Shown in pieces: positions 48,701 to 62,086 of a DNA stretch of 64,000 nt (the first letter of the stretch is position 1; every line of letters starts with the position of its first letter). The position numbers were made by a program, and so were the translations under genes. The notes under the pieces were generated by a model that made no database searches, was not told the DNA's origin, and worked only from the letters and a program-made list of their open reading frames with translations. The stretch comes from Myrmaecium sp. VS I D KN 1. Lineage: Eukaryota; Ascomycota; Dothideomycetes; Valsariales; Valsariaceae. The stretch is from NCBI GenBank assembly GCA_019775845.1, contig JADQAV010000021.1:1-64000 (forward strand). Direction: 5' to 3'.

Positions 48701-50193
48701 CCCTCGGGAGCATCCCAGTTCCATTGATGGGCAGGCGGTAGGATGTTATCGCGGGTGCCATACTTGGCATACATGCCGTTCTCGCGTTTCCCTATCTTAA
48801 CACCTTCCATCCAGGCGATTGGATTGATAACCTTGCGCGTGTTCACTCTGGTTTGGATGCTTGCAGAGCTCGTCATGTAGCCGCGTTCTTGAAAGCCTTG
48901 AGTGATACGGATCGCAGCCTTATTCATTCCGGTACCTTGAAGTAGCGAGCTCAGTCCCCCTTGATTACCAGGGCCCTTCTCCTTGCTCTCCTTGTCCGAA
49001 CGTTTCTGTTTTGGCTCCTCTCGGAAAGTTTTGTAGACGGCACCTTGCCGGGTGAAAGTCAGCTTCCTGTGCACTTCTTTGCCCTTTTCATAACCGACAG
49101 CCTTCAATGTATCCGGACTGATAGTGTGTAAGTGCAGATTCCTGTCAGCGCCCCAAGACACAAGCTGAAAATCTCGATTGTCGATACCGCCAGTGACATC
49201 CCCGCGGGATCTCCACAAGAATTCTTTAACGTGGTCTGAGTGACCCTCGAACGAGTATACGGGTTTTGCGGCGTCATCGCGTTCTACGCCGTCTGACAGC
49301 CGACGATCATAGAGATGTAAATCGAAGTCACCACGTTGTGGCATAGCCAAAACGCCCCATCCGAACGGTGTATGCCTCGCCCGCCAGACAGGAAACGGCG
49401 TTCTGAAAACTCTTTCTGGCTCGATATTGTCGTCATCGCTCTGCATGTAATCCCAGACTTTAATGGTATGGTCGAGAGAACATGTGAGGATTCCACTAGT
49501 TTTGATACGGTTCCAGTCAATGCCGTAAATTTTGGTCGAATGGGCTTCAATCGTCTTGAAGGGGATTGCGCCCTTCCTCCTATCCCACAGCCGCAGGTAT
49601 CGATCATGTGAAGACGCGATAACATTGGCATCCTGTCTGTTCCATTTGACCTGCGTTGCGCCCGCATCCCAGTCGGCAAACATAGCAAAGGGCTTTGTGG
49701 CATATTTTACGCCAGAGTCCTGACCAAACGACAGGGCCGGTGCTACAGGCTGTCGCAGATCCCAACAATGTACGAAACTGTCTACAGCACATGTCGCCAG
49801 TATGTCCGGATGATGGGCAGAGAAGTTTATATCGGTGATGGCACGTTTGTGGGCATGCAGGACGTATTCTATCGGAGCATGTGGAGTTCGAGTGGAGAGT
49901 TCCAAGTTGAACACAAGAGCTTTCTGGTTGGATGTAGTTACCACCCAGTAATCCCGGCACGCGAAGGGTGACCATTGCACGTCAGCCACCTCCCAGGGGG
50001 AGCGATGTACGATATGTCGAGGAGGAGAGTACGGCGAATCGAGATCTATGATGTACAGGCCATTGCGGGAGGCTAAGATGACGTCGCGACCGCTGGGAGA
50101 GATGGAAGCCGCTCCGATTGCTTCATCGACGCGGATGGACACATCCTGCTCGAAAGTCGGGCTCTCGAAAGCAGACGAAGGGCCGCGCTTCAT
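45710..50193 (-). CDS. MTC5: SEA/GATOR2 complex WD40 protein Mtc5 (WDR59)
   Basis: Mtc5/Sea3 (WDR59 in animals) is a vacuole-associated SEA complex subunit that relieves inhibition of TORC1 in amino-acid sensing. Two exons are inferred on the minus strand, 50193-47330 and 47285-45710, separated by a very short 44-bp intron (gtaaga to tcacag). The join PAL-FDYFERLADVQML keeps frame; the protein is about 1479 residues. An N-terminal WD40 propeller (about 20-370) includes ILATCAVDSFVHCWDLR, VIASSHDRYLRLWDRR and ILTCSLDHTIKVWDY. An RWD-like domain follows (about 450-580, with ALYGPWGPDSKAVFVRISLKFPAAYP). Long acidic/Ser-rich linkers lead to a C-terminal zinc-ribbon/RING (CAVCWRSIWGTYYLCSFC, then HANCW). 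This architecture fits WDR59. It is divergent from Ubc13. Confidence 0.9.
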
Positions 50194-50544
50194 GGCAGTG
50201 AATATTCGGTGGCCTCCCCATGGGGTATTTCCAGCAAAGGCCCAGGTGAAAAGGAAGGAAACAATCGAGCTTCACGAGGTCAGTAGCCAAGCGTGTGTCT
50301 AACAACTTCCGACCAAGTGGACCGAGATGATGACCCCGGGCCATCTGTGGCAGTGGTGTGGCTGGTGGTCGTGGAGGGGTTTAGCGGGGCAAGTGACAAC
50401 CAAAGCTCATGGTGGAATCCATCTCCAGATCCAACACAAACAAGCCGACGCCGCCGTCTTTCCATCGTCTGACCCCAGCTTCTTCTACTACCAAGAGACA
50501 GATATTGAAACTCAGATAATTGGCAAAAACGGTGACTGGACAGA
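50194..50544. promoter_or_regulatory. Shared promoter of Mtc5 and Ubc13
   Basis: Only 351 bp separate the two divergent start codons, so the core promoters must be very close. No TATA box stands out. Regulatory meaning is inferred from position. Confidence 0.55.
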
Positions 50545-51181
<637 letters not shown>

Positions 51182-52111
51182 AGGGAATGAAGATATCACG
51201 AAACGGATACCGGTGGGATCCCGTCAGCTCATGGCTTTACGAAATTATGGAAGCGCCGGTTATAGATATTACCGACATCGGAAAGTTGCCAGTCAGGCGT
51301 TTGGGGAAAAACATTCTTGGGATATATCATCGACCTTTCTGATAGATTCACGGAGAGTGCTCAGTATCAAAGGATTTCCAGTTCTCACTGCATTCTCACC
51401 CTCTCAAGAGCGTCCTCACCAAGTCCTTATAACCGAAGCAGCTTGACAGACGTGTAGAGATATCCACATTCGAAATGCAACTCTAGCTTCCTAGGAAGTG
51501 AAGAAGCCGCTTTAAGTCTCCGCCTCATATTTCCATCTCAGCTTTTGGGTCCTTGAGACCTCAACTGCTGAATGGGGTCTAGTCCAGTCTCACAGTGACT
51601 ACCTCGACCAACAAATAACACTGTCGTCTGGAACTTCAATAATAATGAAAGTTCTTGTAGTATTCCAAACCCAAACTGCCCCGCTTGTACCTCGGACTGC
51701 TCACTTCTCCGAGGTAGCGGATATTGAATGGAATGAAGTCCGACGGAAATTCTCGAAAGGGATCCAGAGTAGCCGCTCTTGGTGCTGTATGTGCGCACAT
51801 CGGTATCTGTAACCTAGGGTCTGTTTCAATCCCTTAAGAACGTGCTAAAGAGTTAATGATATCTTTTACAATGCCAACTTCAGCGTGCATCCGCAGACAA
51901 ATGCTCGCCTCAGGCATGAACCGCCGGGTTGAACCTTGAAGACGTCGGGTGAGGTGTGGCAGGGGCTTGGCGTCGCCCGGTAAAACGTTTAGCCGCGCGC
52001 ACTTTCGCGAATTGGTCCGCAAAATCCACCACCATCGCTCCCCTTCTTGCTTGACGACGACACACCCAACGACCGACCCAGAAGGTACCGCATCGCCAAT
52101 CAACCGCCAAC
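51182..52111. other. Intergenic region between Ubc13 and the L24 gene
   Basis: These 930 bases hold no recognisable gene. The last 150 bp, with a pyrimidine-rich run before the start codon, are probably the promoter and leader of the ribosomal protein gene. Confidence 0.55.
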
Positions 52112-52987
52112 ATGCGTACCTACGAAGACACTTTCTCCGGCCAGAAGATCTACCCCGGCAAGGTTCGCCATCCTTCCTAGTCCGCAAACCCGCCCTATCC
52201 TCGCTTCCTCTTTGTCCATCGGCGTCGCGGAAAGACAACCGTCGTTCGGTAACGAGGATGGACAAATGAAGCGCAGGTCTTTTTGTATATTTCTTTTCGC
52301 TGCCTCTTCTCCTCCCTCTGGGGACGGTAGATGAGTGCACGCAGGGCAAGTCGATCAATGGCTGACATTGGTCCTCTGGGTTATTACATATAGGGCAAGC
52401 TCTATGTCCGCGGCGACAGTAAGATCTTCCGTTTCCAGAACGGCAAGACCGAGTCCCTCTTCCTCCAGCGCAAGAACCCCCGCCGCATTGCCTGGACTAC
52501 CCTCTACAGGAGGCAGCACAAAAAGGGTATCTCCGAGGTAAGTCATTGTCCTCCGAGCAACGCGCATATCCTGCCATCTTCGTGCGAAATCCGTAACTGC
52601 CTCACCATAAGCATACAGTCACATATCGTGCCATGCTATGGTATTGCCAAGCAATTTTTTAACAACAGCTGCTAATGCCTTTTTTTCCACTGTCAATAGG
52701 AGGTCGCCAAGAAGCGCACTCGTCGTACCGTGAAGCACCAGCGTGCCATCGTCGGTGCTTCCCTCGACGTCATCAAGGAGCGCCGCAACCAGCGTCCCGA
52801 GGCCCGTTCTGCCGCCCGTGCCAAGGCCATTCAGGAGGGCAAGGAGAAGAAGGCCGCTGCCCAGAGCGCGAAGAAGGCTGAGAAGGCCAAGTCCGCTGCC
52901 GGTGCTGCCCGCGGTCAGGCTCAGCGCATCGCTAGCAAGCAGGGTGCTAAGGGTGCCGCCCCCAAGGTTGCCGCCAAGAGCCGGTAA
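52112..52987 (+). CDS. RPL24: 60S ribosomal protein L24 (eL24)
   Basis: This cytosolic large-subunit protein forms an intersubunit bridge. Three exons are inferred: 52112-52162, 52394-52537 and 52700-52987, joining in phase 0, for 160 residues (yeast 155). [25 protein letters not shown] then [32 protein letters not shown] is the conserved zinc-ribbon-derived core; as in other fungi, the usual metal cysteines are missing. The C-terminal half is basic, Ala/Lys-rich and helical ([29 protein letters not shown]). The two introns are long for this window (231 and 162 bp), as is common in fungal ribosomal protein genes. Neither shows a convincing snoRNA. Confidence 0.97.
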
Positions 52988-55798
52988 ATTCAGAAAAAGT
53001 GAGGTGTGAACGGGGTCGTGGGCGTTGGAAACTATACCTGGTTGTCAATAGGGGCAATATGGAGCCGGCCTCTTCATTCGAGCACTGGCTGTGGGATCTT
53101 TCATAGGGTATGGCCTGGCTTCGGGCTACAATGCAGCTCATGTCCTCATGAATTTTTTTGTGATACCTTCATCTGCGACAGTTTCAAAACTTTTACCACT
53201 CTGCTCTTGTCTTACATTTCCGTCTTCACTCCGTTTTTCGCGACTCACGTCTCCCATTCCCGTGAATGAAACGATCTTTCCGGATGTTCCTGTTCACATT
53301 CACAATCAATGCTAGATGTCTCGCCTATAAGCCCGCTGGAACCTTGCGGAACATCCATCGATCGTATCTGGTGGGTTTTGGAGGAGCGCAATTGGCTCTC
53401 TACAACCACTTGGGCCCAGGCGTGGACGTAGGTGCGCATGGCAGCTTAGCATCGGGTTATCATACCGGAGGTCATATCGCCGAGCAGCCCAATTATCAGT
53501 CCCTCCTTTCAGCTTGCCTTTCATATCTTAAACCATGGTCGTCTCGGCGTTTTCGTGCCATAGGTGCCATTAGGTTTCGGCTCAACCCTTCAAGCTACAG
53601 GACCTAGCAAATCCACAAGTACATGAAGCTTTGGGGCATTCCACATTGTGCGCCACCATCAATGTGATACAGCGACTCCTTCGCGAATGCCATCCGATAT
53701 GACAACATACAGCTCGCGTGCTTCGCTTCGGATGGGATCCATCTTCGAGGAATCTCTGCTTCGTCTGCAATGTCTCCTACATGGTCGCATTTTGTTGTAC
53801 GGCAGCATTCTGTCGATCTGAACCTTCAACGCCCGGATGGCTCCGCCGAATACAATACTCTCCATCTCTCTGGCAGATGACGTGACGATCCGCATCCCGC
53901 AGGTTCTCGCTTTTGAAACCGCCCCGTTCCGTCCGGGCTAAGGAATGACGCCGCAAAGGTCATCATCATCGGATATGTTCGACTTGTTGTACTTGCGCGA
54001 ACAGTTTTCTTTGCACAGCAGCGTTCACCAAAAAGGAAAAAAACCACGCTTCATGATCCGATCCCCCGACCCAGGGCGGTAAGCCTACAGGCTTTCCTAC
54101 CCCTTCTTTTGGCGGAAACGACTCCCTGCCCCGGCCGAGGATGGGGGTAGAGCGGTTCCCCGTCAAGGAAAGGTGGTCCTCAGAACGATAGGGCGAAAAA
54201 GGGGGATGAGGTTCGGAGGTTATGGGCGTGGTAACGCACGAGTGCGGGGACGGCAGACAAGGTATTTGTATACAGTATATATACAGTACACGACCGAACT
54301 TCGAACTCAACTCCCGCCCCCTTCCTTTTCTTGCTCCTCATGACTCCAAAAACAACGGTTTAGACGAAAAAATTGGGGAGAGTGCGACGGGACAAGAGTC
54401 ATGGCGCAAAGGTGGGAGCGAGCATACGGCCAGTGTATATAGATCCTTATTGAACAGCAAAAAAAGGGAAAGAGGAGAACAGGTCGGCGACTCCAGCGAT
54501 CCGTGTACCCATCTTTCTCTCTCTCTTCACGCTGACGTTCCCGGCCGCGGAGTGTATCTCCCCCTAAATACCTCCCTGGCCCTTGACCATACGGGGATGA
54601 TGGATGAGGAGGTAGAGGGGGCCCATGGGGTATGGTATATACGTCCAAGTCGTGCGAGGGAAGGGACAGGGACGGGGTGAAATGAAGAGATGGTGGAGGA
54701 GTACGTAAAGAAGAAGTCTGATCGAAAGGAAGATTAAGGGGAAGGTATGCAGCGAGCAAAGGGAGAAGAGGAAGAGGCCCTTTGGAGCCGAGTAGGTAGG
54801 TCGGTAGATATGTATGTATTTCTTTCTCCTGAGCAAACCACAGATACAGGAGGGGAGAAAAGGAAGGCCATGGGAACGTAGATCGAAGGGGGAAAACAAC
54901 GAAGACGAAGGAGAAGAAGAAGAAGAGTGTCCCTAGGGCATAAAGGATATGGGAAAAGGTAGAAGCAGTAGCCAGTCAGTCCTAGTCCGAGAGGGAAGTA
55001 ACCACACATTCCTCTCCCCAAAAGCGACGATGAAGACGACGATATTTAACGACGAAAATGTAATCCATTCAGAGAGAGGAAGATCAGATATGAAAACCCC
55101 CCGGAAATTTCCTACATAGATATGCACACAACATAGATAGATACAGACAGACAGACAGATAGAACAAGACAGACCACACGCAGAAAACCCGAAAACCCCG
55201 AAACCCCGAAACCCCATAAATACATATACCTTTTCCCATTCCCCCAAGCCCCCATCCATATATATCCGATACATACATACATGCACACATACAGATAACC
55301 ACGAGAGCCCTGAACCGGAGATGTACCTCAGTCATCATTTCCCTCCCGGAAAGAAAGCAGTGAGAAACGGGGGGAACCTAAACCGAGAACGCCCAGCCAA
55401 CCAACCCCTCCTCTCGTACGTACTAGCCAGAAGAAAGAAGAGAAGAGGGAACCATGGATCTCCAACCGACCACGTTGTTGTTCACGTTGCCCTGCCCTGC
55501 CCTGCCCCGCCCTGGTTCAAAAATAGCCTGGGGTAAATCACCCCATTCGGGGAAAACAGAAGAAGAACAAGAAGAACAAGACCTCAGAAGAAGACCTCAG
55601 AAAAAAAGATATCCGATCAAGAAGACAGAAAACCCAAAAAAGAAGAAGAAGAAGAAGATATCCCACAAAAAAAGAAAAGATGATGATAAAAAGCCAGATA
55701 GAATCAAAATGAAGAAGAAGAAGAAGAAGTAAAGCGAAAAAAGAAAAGAAAAGCATCATATCTTCCCACCCCCCCCCACCCCCTACGCCATCGCGACG
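52988..55798. other. Long intergenic region, 3' side of the C2H2 gene
   Basis: No supported gene lies in these 2.8 kb. A 78-codon minus-strand frame at 53659-53895 is mildly protein-like but isolated. From about 54460 rightward the sequence is rich in purine tracts and short repeats: 55134-55165 (gatagatacagacagacagac type), 55192-55215 (ccccgaaa repeats), and aga/gaa repeats at 55555-55735. This part probably includes the long 3' untranslated region of the C2H2 gene. Confidence 0.5.
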
Positions 55799-57375
55799 TT
55801 ACCCCGTCTCCGCCTTCCCCATCCCGGACGTATTCGTCGGCGACATGCTGCCATCGAGATGCGAGGCCGCAGTGGCAGAAGCAGCAGAACCAGAACCAGA
55901 ACCAGGTCCAGCTCCACCAACTTTACTTCCATTCGCGCCACCAGCACCAGCACCACCGGTGCCAGCGCCACTTCCGCCGCCGCTACCGCCGCCACTCCCG
56001 CTATTCCCGTCAGCGGCCGCACTTGCCTTTCCGCATCCTTTGACGAGAATGTGCCTCTATCAGCCGTTAGAAACCATTCCTCTTGTACTTCTGTTTTTTT
56101 CCTCCGTCCCCTGACGGGGGGAGGGGAGGGGAGGGGAGGAAGGATGGGGGGGATGTAAAAAAAACTTACTTTCAACGCATCCTTCCGACTAAAACTCTTA
56201 TCGCAATGGCCGCAGGGGAAGGGTTTGACGGCGAGGTGGATGCGCTTGTGGCGCTTGAGGTCGTGGTTGCGATTGAAGGACTGGGGGCACTGATCGCACT
56301 TGTACGGGCGGTCGGTGGCCGGGGGCGGGTGGGGACCGCCGGGGCCGCCGCCGCCGGCGTGGTGTTGCTGGTGATGTTGGTGGTGGTGGTGCGGACCGCC
56401 GGATCCGTAGAGGTGTTGGATGTTGGCGGCGTGCCCGCTGTTGAAGCCCATCAGCCCGTGTGGGCCGACGATCATGGGTTGCCCGTTCGGGTTGCCGACG
56501 TTGGAGAGGACGGGCCCCGGGAGCGGGTAGCTGCCGAACGGCCGTTGCTGGCCGTACGACGGTGCGGACGGGCCGACCATGGAGGAGACGGGGCCTTGGC
56601 CGTTGTTCGGCGGGACGCGGGACATCGGCCCGGCGCTGAGGGGACTGTGCTGGGTGGGTGACGGGCCGGCGGAGTAGGGGAAGCTGGACCCTTGGGGCGT
56701 GCTGGTCTGGTGGGCGTAGTAGGTGGGCGTAGGCGGTTGGTGGCCTTGGGAGTAGAGGGGGGAATGTTGCGCGCCGGAGGTGGCGGTTTGGGACGGCAGG
56801 CCGTTCGGCATGGATTGCTGGGATGGCAGACTCGGCGGCATGGCCGGCGGTGCGGACATGGTGCTCGAGGCGGAGAACGACGGGACGTTCGACTCGTACT
56901 GCGGCGGTGGAAGACCTGGGGGGAGGAGCCGGTGTGAGCGAACGCCGTCCGCCGGTGGTGGCCGACCCGAAGGAGCGGGAAACATACCTCTCGACTGCCC
57001 GCCCCCGTACTGCGATCCCTGCGACGAGAATCCATACGGCGTGTTCCCCTGCGTGGGCGGCGACCACACGTACCCGCTGTTATACGACTGCATCCCTTGG
57101 CTCGTGCTAGACCCGTTGCTGGTGACCCCTGACGAGACAGGGCTCAGCGCATCGCCGGGCAGGTTGCTCGGAGGCGTGAGAAGGTGACCGACACTGGCGA
57201 CGCTCGACGGTGCTGGTGATGGTTGTGAGCCGTTGAAGGAGTGAAACGGCGGGAATTTGCTCGGCAACGAAGCCGACGGAGGCGGAGGGAGCTCGAAGAT
57301 CGGCAGGTTAGACGCGTTCGGTCTTCTGGCCGCGAAGCTGGAGGGAGCGCCCAAGTTGTCCGGCCCAGGATGCAT
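55799..57375 (-). CDS. C2H2 zinc-finger transcription factor, two fingers
   Basis: This is a DNA-binding regulator of unknown target. Three exons are inferred on the minus strand: 57375-56988, 56915-56170 and 56056-55799, in phase, giving 463 residues. The first in-frame ATG begins MHPGPDNLGAP. The frame opens 59 codons upstream at a TTG right after a stop, so an upstream exon cannot be excluded. The first intron (72 bp, gtatgt to cccag) is in frame and stop-free. Long Pro/Ser/Gln/Gly-rich N-terminal regions suggest activation domains, and a His-rich run (GPHHHHQHHQQHH) precedes finger 1 (YKCDQCPQSFNRNHDLKRHKRIH, split here as C..C..H..H). Finger 2 (FPCGHCDKSFSRKDALK-RHILVKGC) is C2HC and is interrupted by the second intron. 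The tail is Gly/Ser-rich. Confidence 0.85.
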
Positions 57376-60300
57376 ATGGGTCGGGGGAGCTACGGCTGCA
57401 GCCACTGTGGCGGTTTGCGTGGTGGGAAGGCCGGATGGCCAGGTGAATACTGATGACACCGGGAAGGCCGGGAGGTTGACGGGAGAGGCGTGTGGAAGAG
57501 GGTGCGAGAGTGAAGCAGGCCGAAGACCGCGATGTGAATGGCAGTAATCCAAGAAGGGCGAGCACAGACGCTAGGACGTTTGCGAAGGTGACGGGATGAA
57601 CAAAGGTCGGGACAGCGATCACAGGCTCAACGCAAGCAGAGCGCTGCTGGAAATCCTGACAAAAAGAACCGAGCGGGTTGCGCGAGATTTTCCTGGTCTT
57701 TGTCTTGTCTTTGACTGCTGAAGCAGGAGAGATATGGACCACCGGGGAACAGATTCCGCTGGAGGGGGTCTTTCTCTTAACAATCGCTCGTCAGCCTGGC
57801 AATCGTGCGCCGAGGCTGAATCCGACGATGCTGGCGGTGGTCAATCCAGAAAGCCACTCCTCGGTACCTGCGCGGAGGTTGGAAGAAGAGGAGGCGATAC
57901 CAGATACTGCAGCCTTCGCCCAAATCGTCGCCGAACGAATCGGTGATCCTGCGGGAGTCAGCGATCTTGTGTCGTCGAGGCCGATCGGGCGGGCGTACGG
58001 CGAGCGCGAGTCTCAGACGACGGTGCCACAGCCCGGCTGGAAAAGGGGCGTGAAGAGCTTTGGGGGGGAGCCCGGATGCCTGGTTGTGCAGACGCGGTGC
58101 GACGCGCGCGGTCGCACAGGACTGTGCGAAATTCGGTGTTCGGTATGGGAGGCGTCGCTGGACGTTGATATACCAGCCGCGATGAGCGAGGCGATCCGAC
58201 GATCGATTGTTCCCGTCCGTCAGAAAGAGTTCGTTTTTCCCCCCGGGGGAAACGGCGGCGTCCGGTCTCCAGGCGCTTGGGAATTCCAATCCACTGCACT
58301 CGACCGCTTTGAGACGGGGGGCAAGGAACAGGGCAACGCCGAACGAGGATGACGAGGACGAGAGAGGACGAACGACGAACGACGCAGACTCGTACGAGAA
58401 GGGGGAAAGAGCAGGTCAAGGCGATTCCCGGTGGCACGCGTGAAGACCACAGGATCGGTCCTGACTCCGGCGCGGGGGGTTGGTGAGATGGGGCTTCTGG
58501 TAAAGGGGGAAACCGGGCGTCCACAGCGGGTCCGTTTTGACGGCTGGCTGGAAAGGCTGGCTGGCTGGCTGACTGGTCGGCGCGTCCTCTTTCTCTCTCT
58601 CACACTCTTTCTCTCTTGCTTTCGTCCTCTCACTCTCTCTTTGACTCTTGCTTGCTTGCTTGCTCGCTTGCTCACTCAAGCCCGGACAGGGAGAAGGGGA
58701 GAAGACGGGTGGTGGCGACGGGGGAGAAGGGTGGGAACGGAAGGAGGGAGGAAGGGTGTGCCCTGGGCGCTCCGAGGATGCGGACGGCGGATTGTGGAGA
58801 AAAGAAAGGAGGAGGATGAGGGGGGGGGGAAGAGGCGCTCGAAACTGGCTTTGTCGTCCTGGTATGGGCGAGGCGAGTGGTGGCCGTCACGTATATGTAC
58901 GCCAGGGCGCAAAAAAAGGTGTCAAAGGGCTGGGGGGGTGTTCGCGTGGCTGACTGGCCCGCTTGGCCGCTTGGGGTGGAGGTGCCAGTCAACCAGGCGA
59001 TAGGGTTCCCGTCCGAGCGTCGTGGATGTGATCTGGATCGGATGGGCCAGACGATGGCCAAAGGGCTAAGCGTCGGTAGGGGTCGGTAGGCTTGGTACAA
59101 TAGGTGGTAGGGCATGTTGGTAGGGGGGCACGGGGGGGATGTGGCCTCTGCATCTTCTGTTTTCTTTGCTCAGCAAGCTCAGGTGAGTGTCAAAGACGGG
59201 GGAGGCTAGTTGAGCGGGACGCAGACGAGCGGAAGAGCTAGCGACGCATACGGGCATCGCAGACGAGGATGGCCGGGGGGTCGGTGGGTTGGCGGTGGGT
59301 TGGCGGTGGGCGAGGACGGAGAGAGAGTGTGAGAAAGGGAAAGGGAAAAAAAAAGGAGAAAGGGAAGAATTACCCATGTCGTGAATGGCTCGCTTGGAAC
59401 CAGACTACCGGAGTACGAATGGTAACTTATTGTACATCGGACCTGGCTAATCGCTACCGGTACCGGCATGCTCCTCTCTGCTTCGCTGCTGATGGTGATG
59501 CTGCTACTGCTCCTGTTGCTGATGGATTGTGAGCAAAAGTAATATCCACCCAAGGTAGTTAACGTTAACTTAGGTAAATATTGAGAGGCCTCCTATTGAC
59601 CAGACTTGGTTTGTTTTTTTTAAGTCACCATCACACTTGACGGTTGCCTTGTGTTCCCTCACAAGACCCCTTCCTTCTACTTACCTTACTCTTTGACGCT
59701 GACCATTGCGTCCTCCATCTCCTCATCCGTCTCCTCCCTTTGTCAGACCATTCGTTGACGGTCATTACCCAGCGCGTCCGAAAGCGAAGGAGCGGAGCGT
59801 GTGCGGGTGCGGGTGCGGAAGAAGTGAGCGAACGTGATGTAATCTGTCACATTCCTCGGTCGTCTCACTCCAATTCGTCCTCGTTCGTCCTTGTCCTCGT
59901 CTTGTCTTGTCTTGTCTTCGCGCACCTAAATTTAAAATCATGTACCCATGCGCTGATGTGTGTTGTGTGGGTAAGAGTGAGGTACGAAGTCACGTCGTAG
60001 TTATGTATATCTTTATCCTTCCTTCCTTTATCATCATCACCATCTCACTCCGCATCCGTCGCAAACCCCCCTCACGCCTTCTTCCTTGAACCCCAGATGG
60101 GGACGTGAAGATGATGGGTTGGGGCAACTCGACCGGTCTCGGCGAACGACGAACGGTGGGAGGTGCGTCGCGCCGTGTGAGCCATTCCCGCCCCTCCCCG
60201 AGACGAGAGCCACAAAAGGCTGGCGCGTGGCAGAGCAGTAAAATAGTTCAGGCATAGCAGCGAGAGGCTTGACGGGACGAGAGCGCGCGCGAGCGCGAGA

Positions 60301-60575
60301 GCAGCAGCAAAAGCAGCAGGGCAAGAGTAAGAAAAAAGGAAGCGGGTAACTAAAGGTTGAGCTAGGAAGAGTAGCCAGCCAGCCAGGCGGCCAGCCAAAC
60401 CCGCCAGGGCAGCCCAGCGCGGGGACGCCAATGGGGTCTGTGTGGGATGGGGAGGGATGCACACTGGCACTGGATGGGAGGGGGGATTCGTGACAGGGAA
60501 CAGGGGGGCTCGTGAGCGGACCGGACCAACTGCAGTGCGTGCGCGCGTGCGCGCCCGGGGAGAGCGGCGGACAAG
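57376..60575. other. Upstream region of the C2H2 gene
   Basis: No believable gene is present. The longest plus-strand frame (57678-58352, 224 codons) starts at TTG, not ATG, and has no family features. Simple-sequence stretches include gctggctggctg at 58540-58575, ctctct/gcttgctt at 58590-58680, G-runs at 58820-58835 and a cttgtcttgtcttgtctt run at about 59900-59918. The region probably contains the promoter and long leader of the C2H2 gene, as is usual for fungal developmental regulators (inference). Confidence 0.5.
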
Positions 60576-60580
60576 GGCAT

Positions 60581-60621
60581 AGGCAAGGCAAGGCAAGGCA
60601 AGGCAAGGCAAGGCAAGGCAG
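60581..60621 (+). repeat. (aggca)n microsatellite
   Basis: This is eight perfect tandem copies of the pentamer aggca, followed by related ggccaaggctaagg sequence. Confidence 0.9.
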
Positions 60622-61176
60622 GCCAAGGCTAAGGTCAAGGCCAAGGTAAGCCAAGGGGTAAGGTCGTTGCTGGGATGAAGCCAGTAGGTAACTAAGTAGC
60701 AGTCGTGGTCAAGAGAAAAATAAAAAAGAAAAAGAACGGGCCGGTTCGCGGGCGATGGACGACAAGCGATGATGGCCGACGATACAATACGATATGATGG
60801 GCGAGATGGGCGATGGCCAGAAAAAGCGAGAAAGAAGAATGCGTAGCAGGGAGGGGGGCATGGAGGGAAAGGTCCAGAGTTCCTGCACGAATCCCAGAAG
60901 ATTTGAAAGAAATCGCAAAGAGCCCAGCCAGGCCGCTCGCTCAAAGCCAGGACCAGGACCAGTGCTTGCTACCTACTAGTGCGAAAAGGTAGGTAGGTAG
61001 CACGGCACCAGCAAGCACCAGCACCAGCACCCGGGCCAGGCCAGGCCAAGACCGCCCGCCCGCTCGCCCAGGACGAGAGGGAGAGAAGAAGGCCGGGCCC
61101 GGCCAGATGATTGAACGAACGTCGTCATATGTACATACTCTGTGCTATACCTAAACGGGCCTGTTCGACCGGTGTC

Positions 61177-61214
<38 letters not shown>

Positions 61215-62086
61215 CCGCTACGCCGCAGCCGGCCTTGGAGAGGAACTATCATGGTGGGGAAAGGGGAGGAATCTGGGAACATGTTGGCGGGCGCGCGCGT
61301 GCGTGCGTGCGGGATCGAGGGGCGTCAAAATCCTTTTGCTCGAAGGCCGGGGGTCACTTCGATTGCGATGCGCGATGTGCAGATGCGCAGATGAGAAGGG
61401 ATGTGATGATGAAGGGAGGTAGGGATGGAGAAAGGAGTAGCCTCGAGCGCATATAAGAATAGTATCAAGGAGTTGAGGGAGGCAGAAAAGGATAGGGTAT
61501 TGTCGTACATTTATTTTTATATACATATATATATTCATACTGTACATTGATTTATGTGTCCGTTCATCAAGTCCGTGTGCTGCTTCGATGAGAGGCACAA
61601 GCAAACCGTCCCGTCCCGACAGATCGGAGCCCATAAGGCGACACGGCAGCAAGCCCCAGCCCAGCACAAGCACAGCCTGCCCGGGGAGCAGCAGCGGAGA
61701 GGCTGACGGGCGGGCGGGCAGACGGGCGGACTTTCGAGGCTGGTGGGCTGGCTGGCTGGCTGCTGCCGTGCTGCCGTGCCCCAGCGTGTAGTTTGCCAGG
61801 CCATCCCTTCTTCCACGGTATCATCATCACCATCACCATTTTCTTTTTGTATATTCGTTCTTCACCGGGTTGTCTGTTTTTTATGGGAAGCGATATATCG
61901 TGCTTTTTATTTCTTCCTTGCGCTTTCCCTCGTTCATTGAACTAAAGCAGCGCATCGCATTGCATCGCATGGGAGGTCTTTCTTATTTATGGTACGGACA
62001 TGTGTATTCACATCCTCTCGCGAGATATCCAGCCCTCATCACTGGTTTGCCGGGGGAAACTGAGACATAAAAGAACACACCGGTTA
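60622..62086. other. Gene-free stretch with simple repeats
   Basis: Besides the ct run there are accagcaccagc repeats (61007-61030), gcgcgcgtgcgtgcgtgcgg (about 61289-61310), an AT-rich patch with tatatacatatatat at 61517-61535, and ggctggctggctgg (61744-61762). Frames on both strands are short and repeat-driven. Nothing is called. Confidence 0.5.
61179..61212 (+). repeat. (ct)n microsatellite
   Basis: This is an uninterrupted ct run of about 33 bases ending in ccccc. Confidence 0.9.

Noticed and set aside
52163-52393. snoRNA in the first intron of the L24 gene
   Set aside because: An agatgag and a ctga occur, but they are only about 40 nt apart and lack a proper C box and terminal stem.
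57678-58352. 224-codon plus-strand frame beside the C2H2 gene with a signal-peptide-like start
   Set aside because: It begins with TTG, not ATG; the first ATG is about 50 codons in, and the composition looks like GC-rich leader sequence read by chance.
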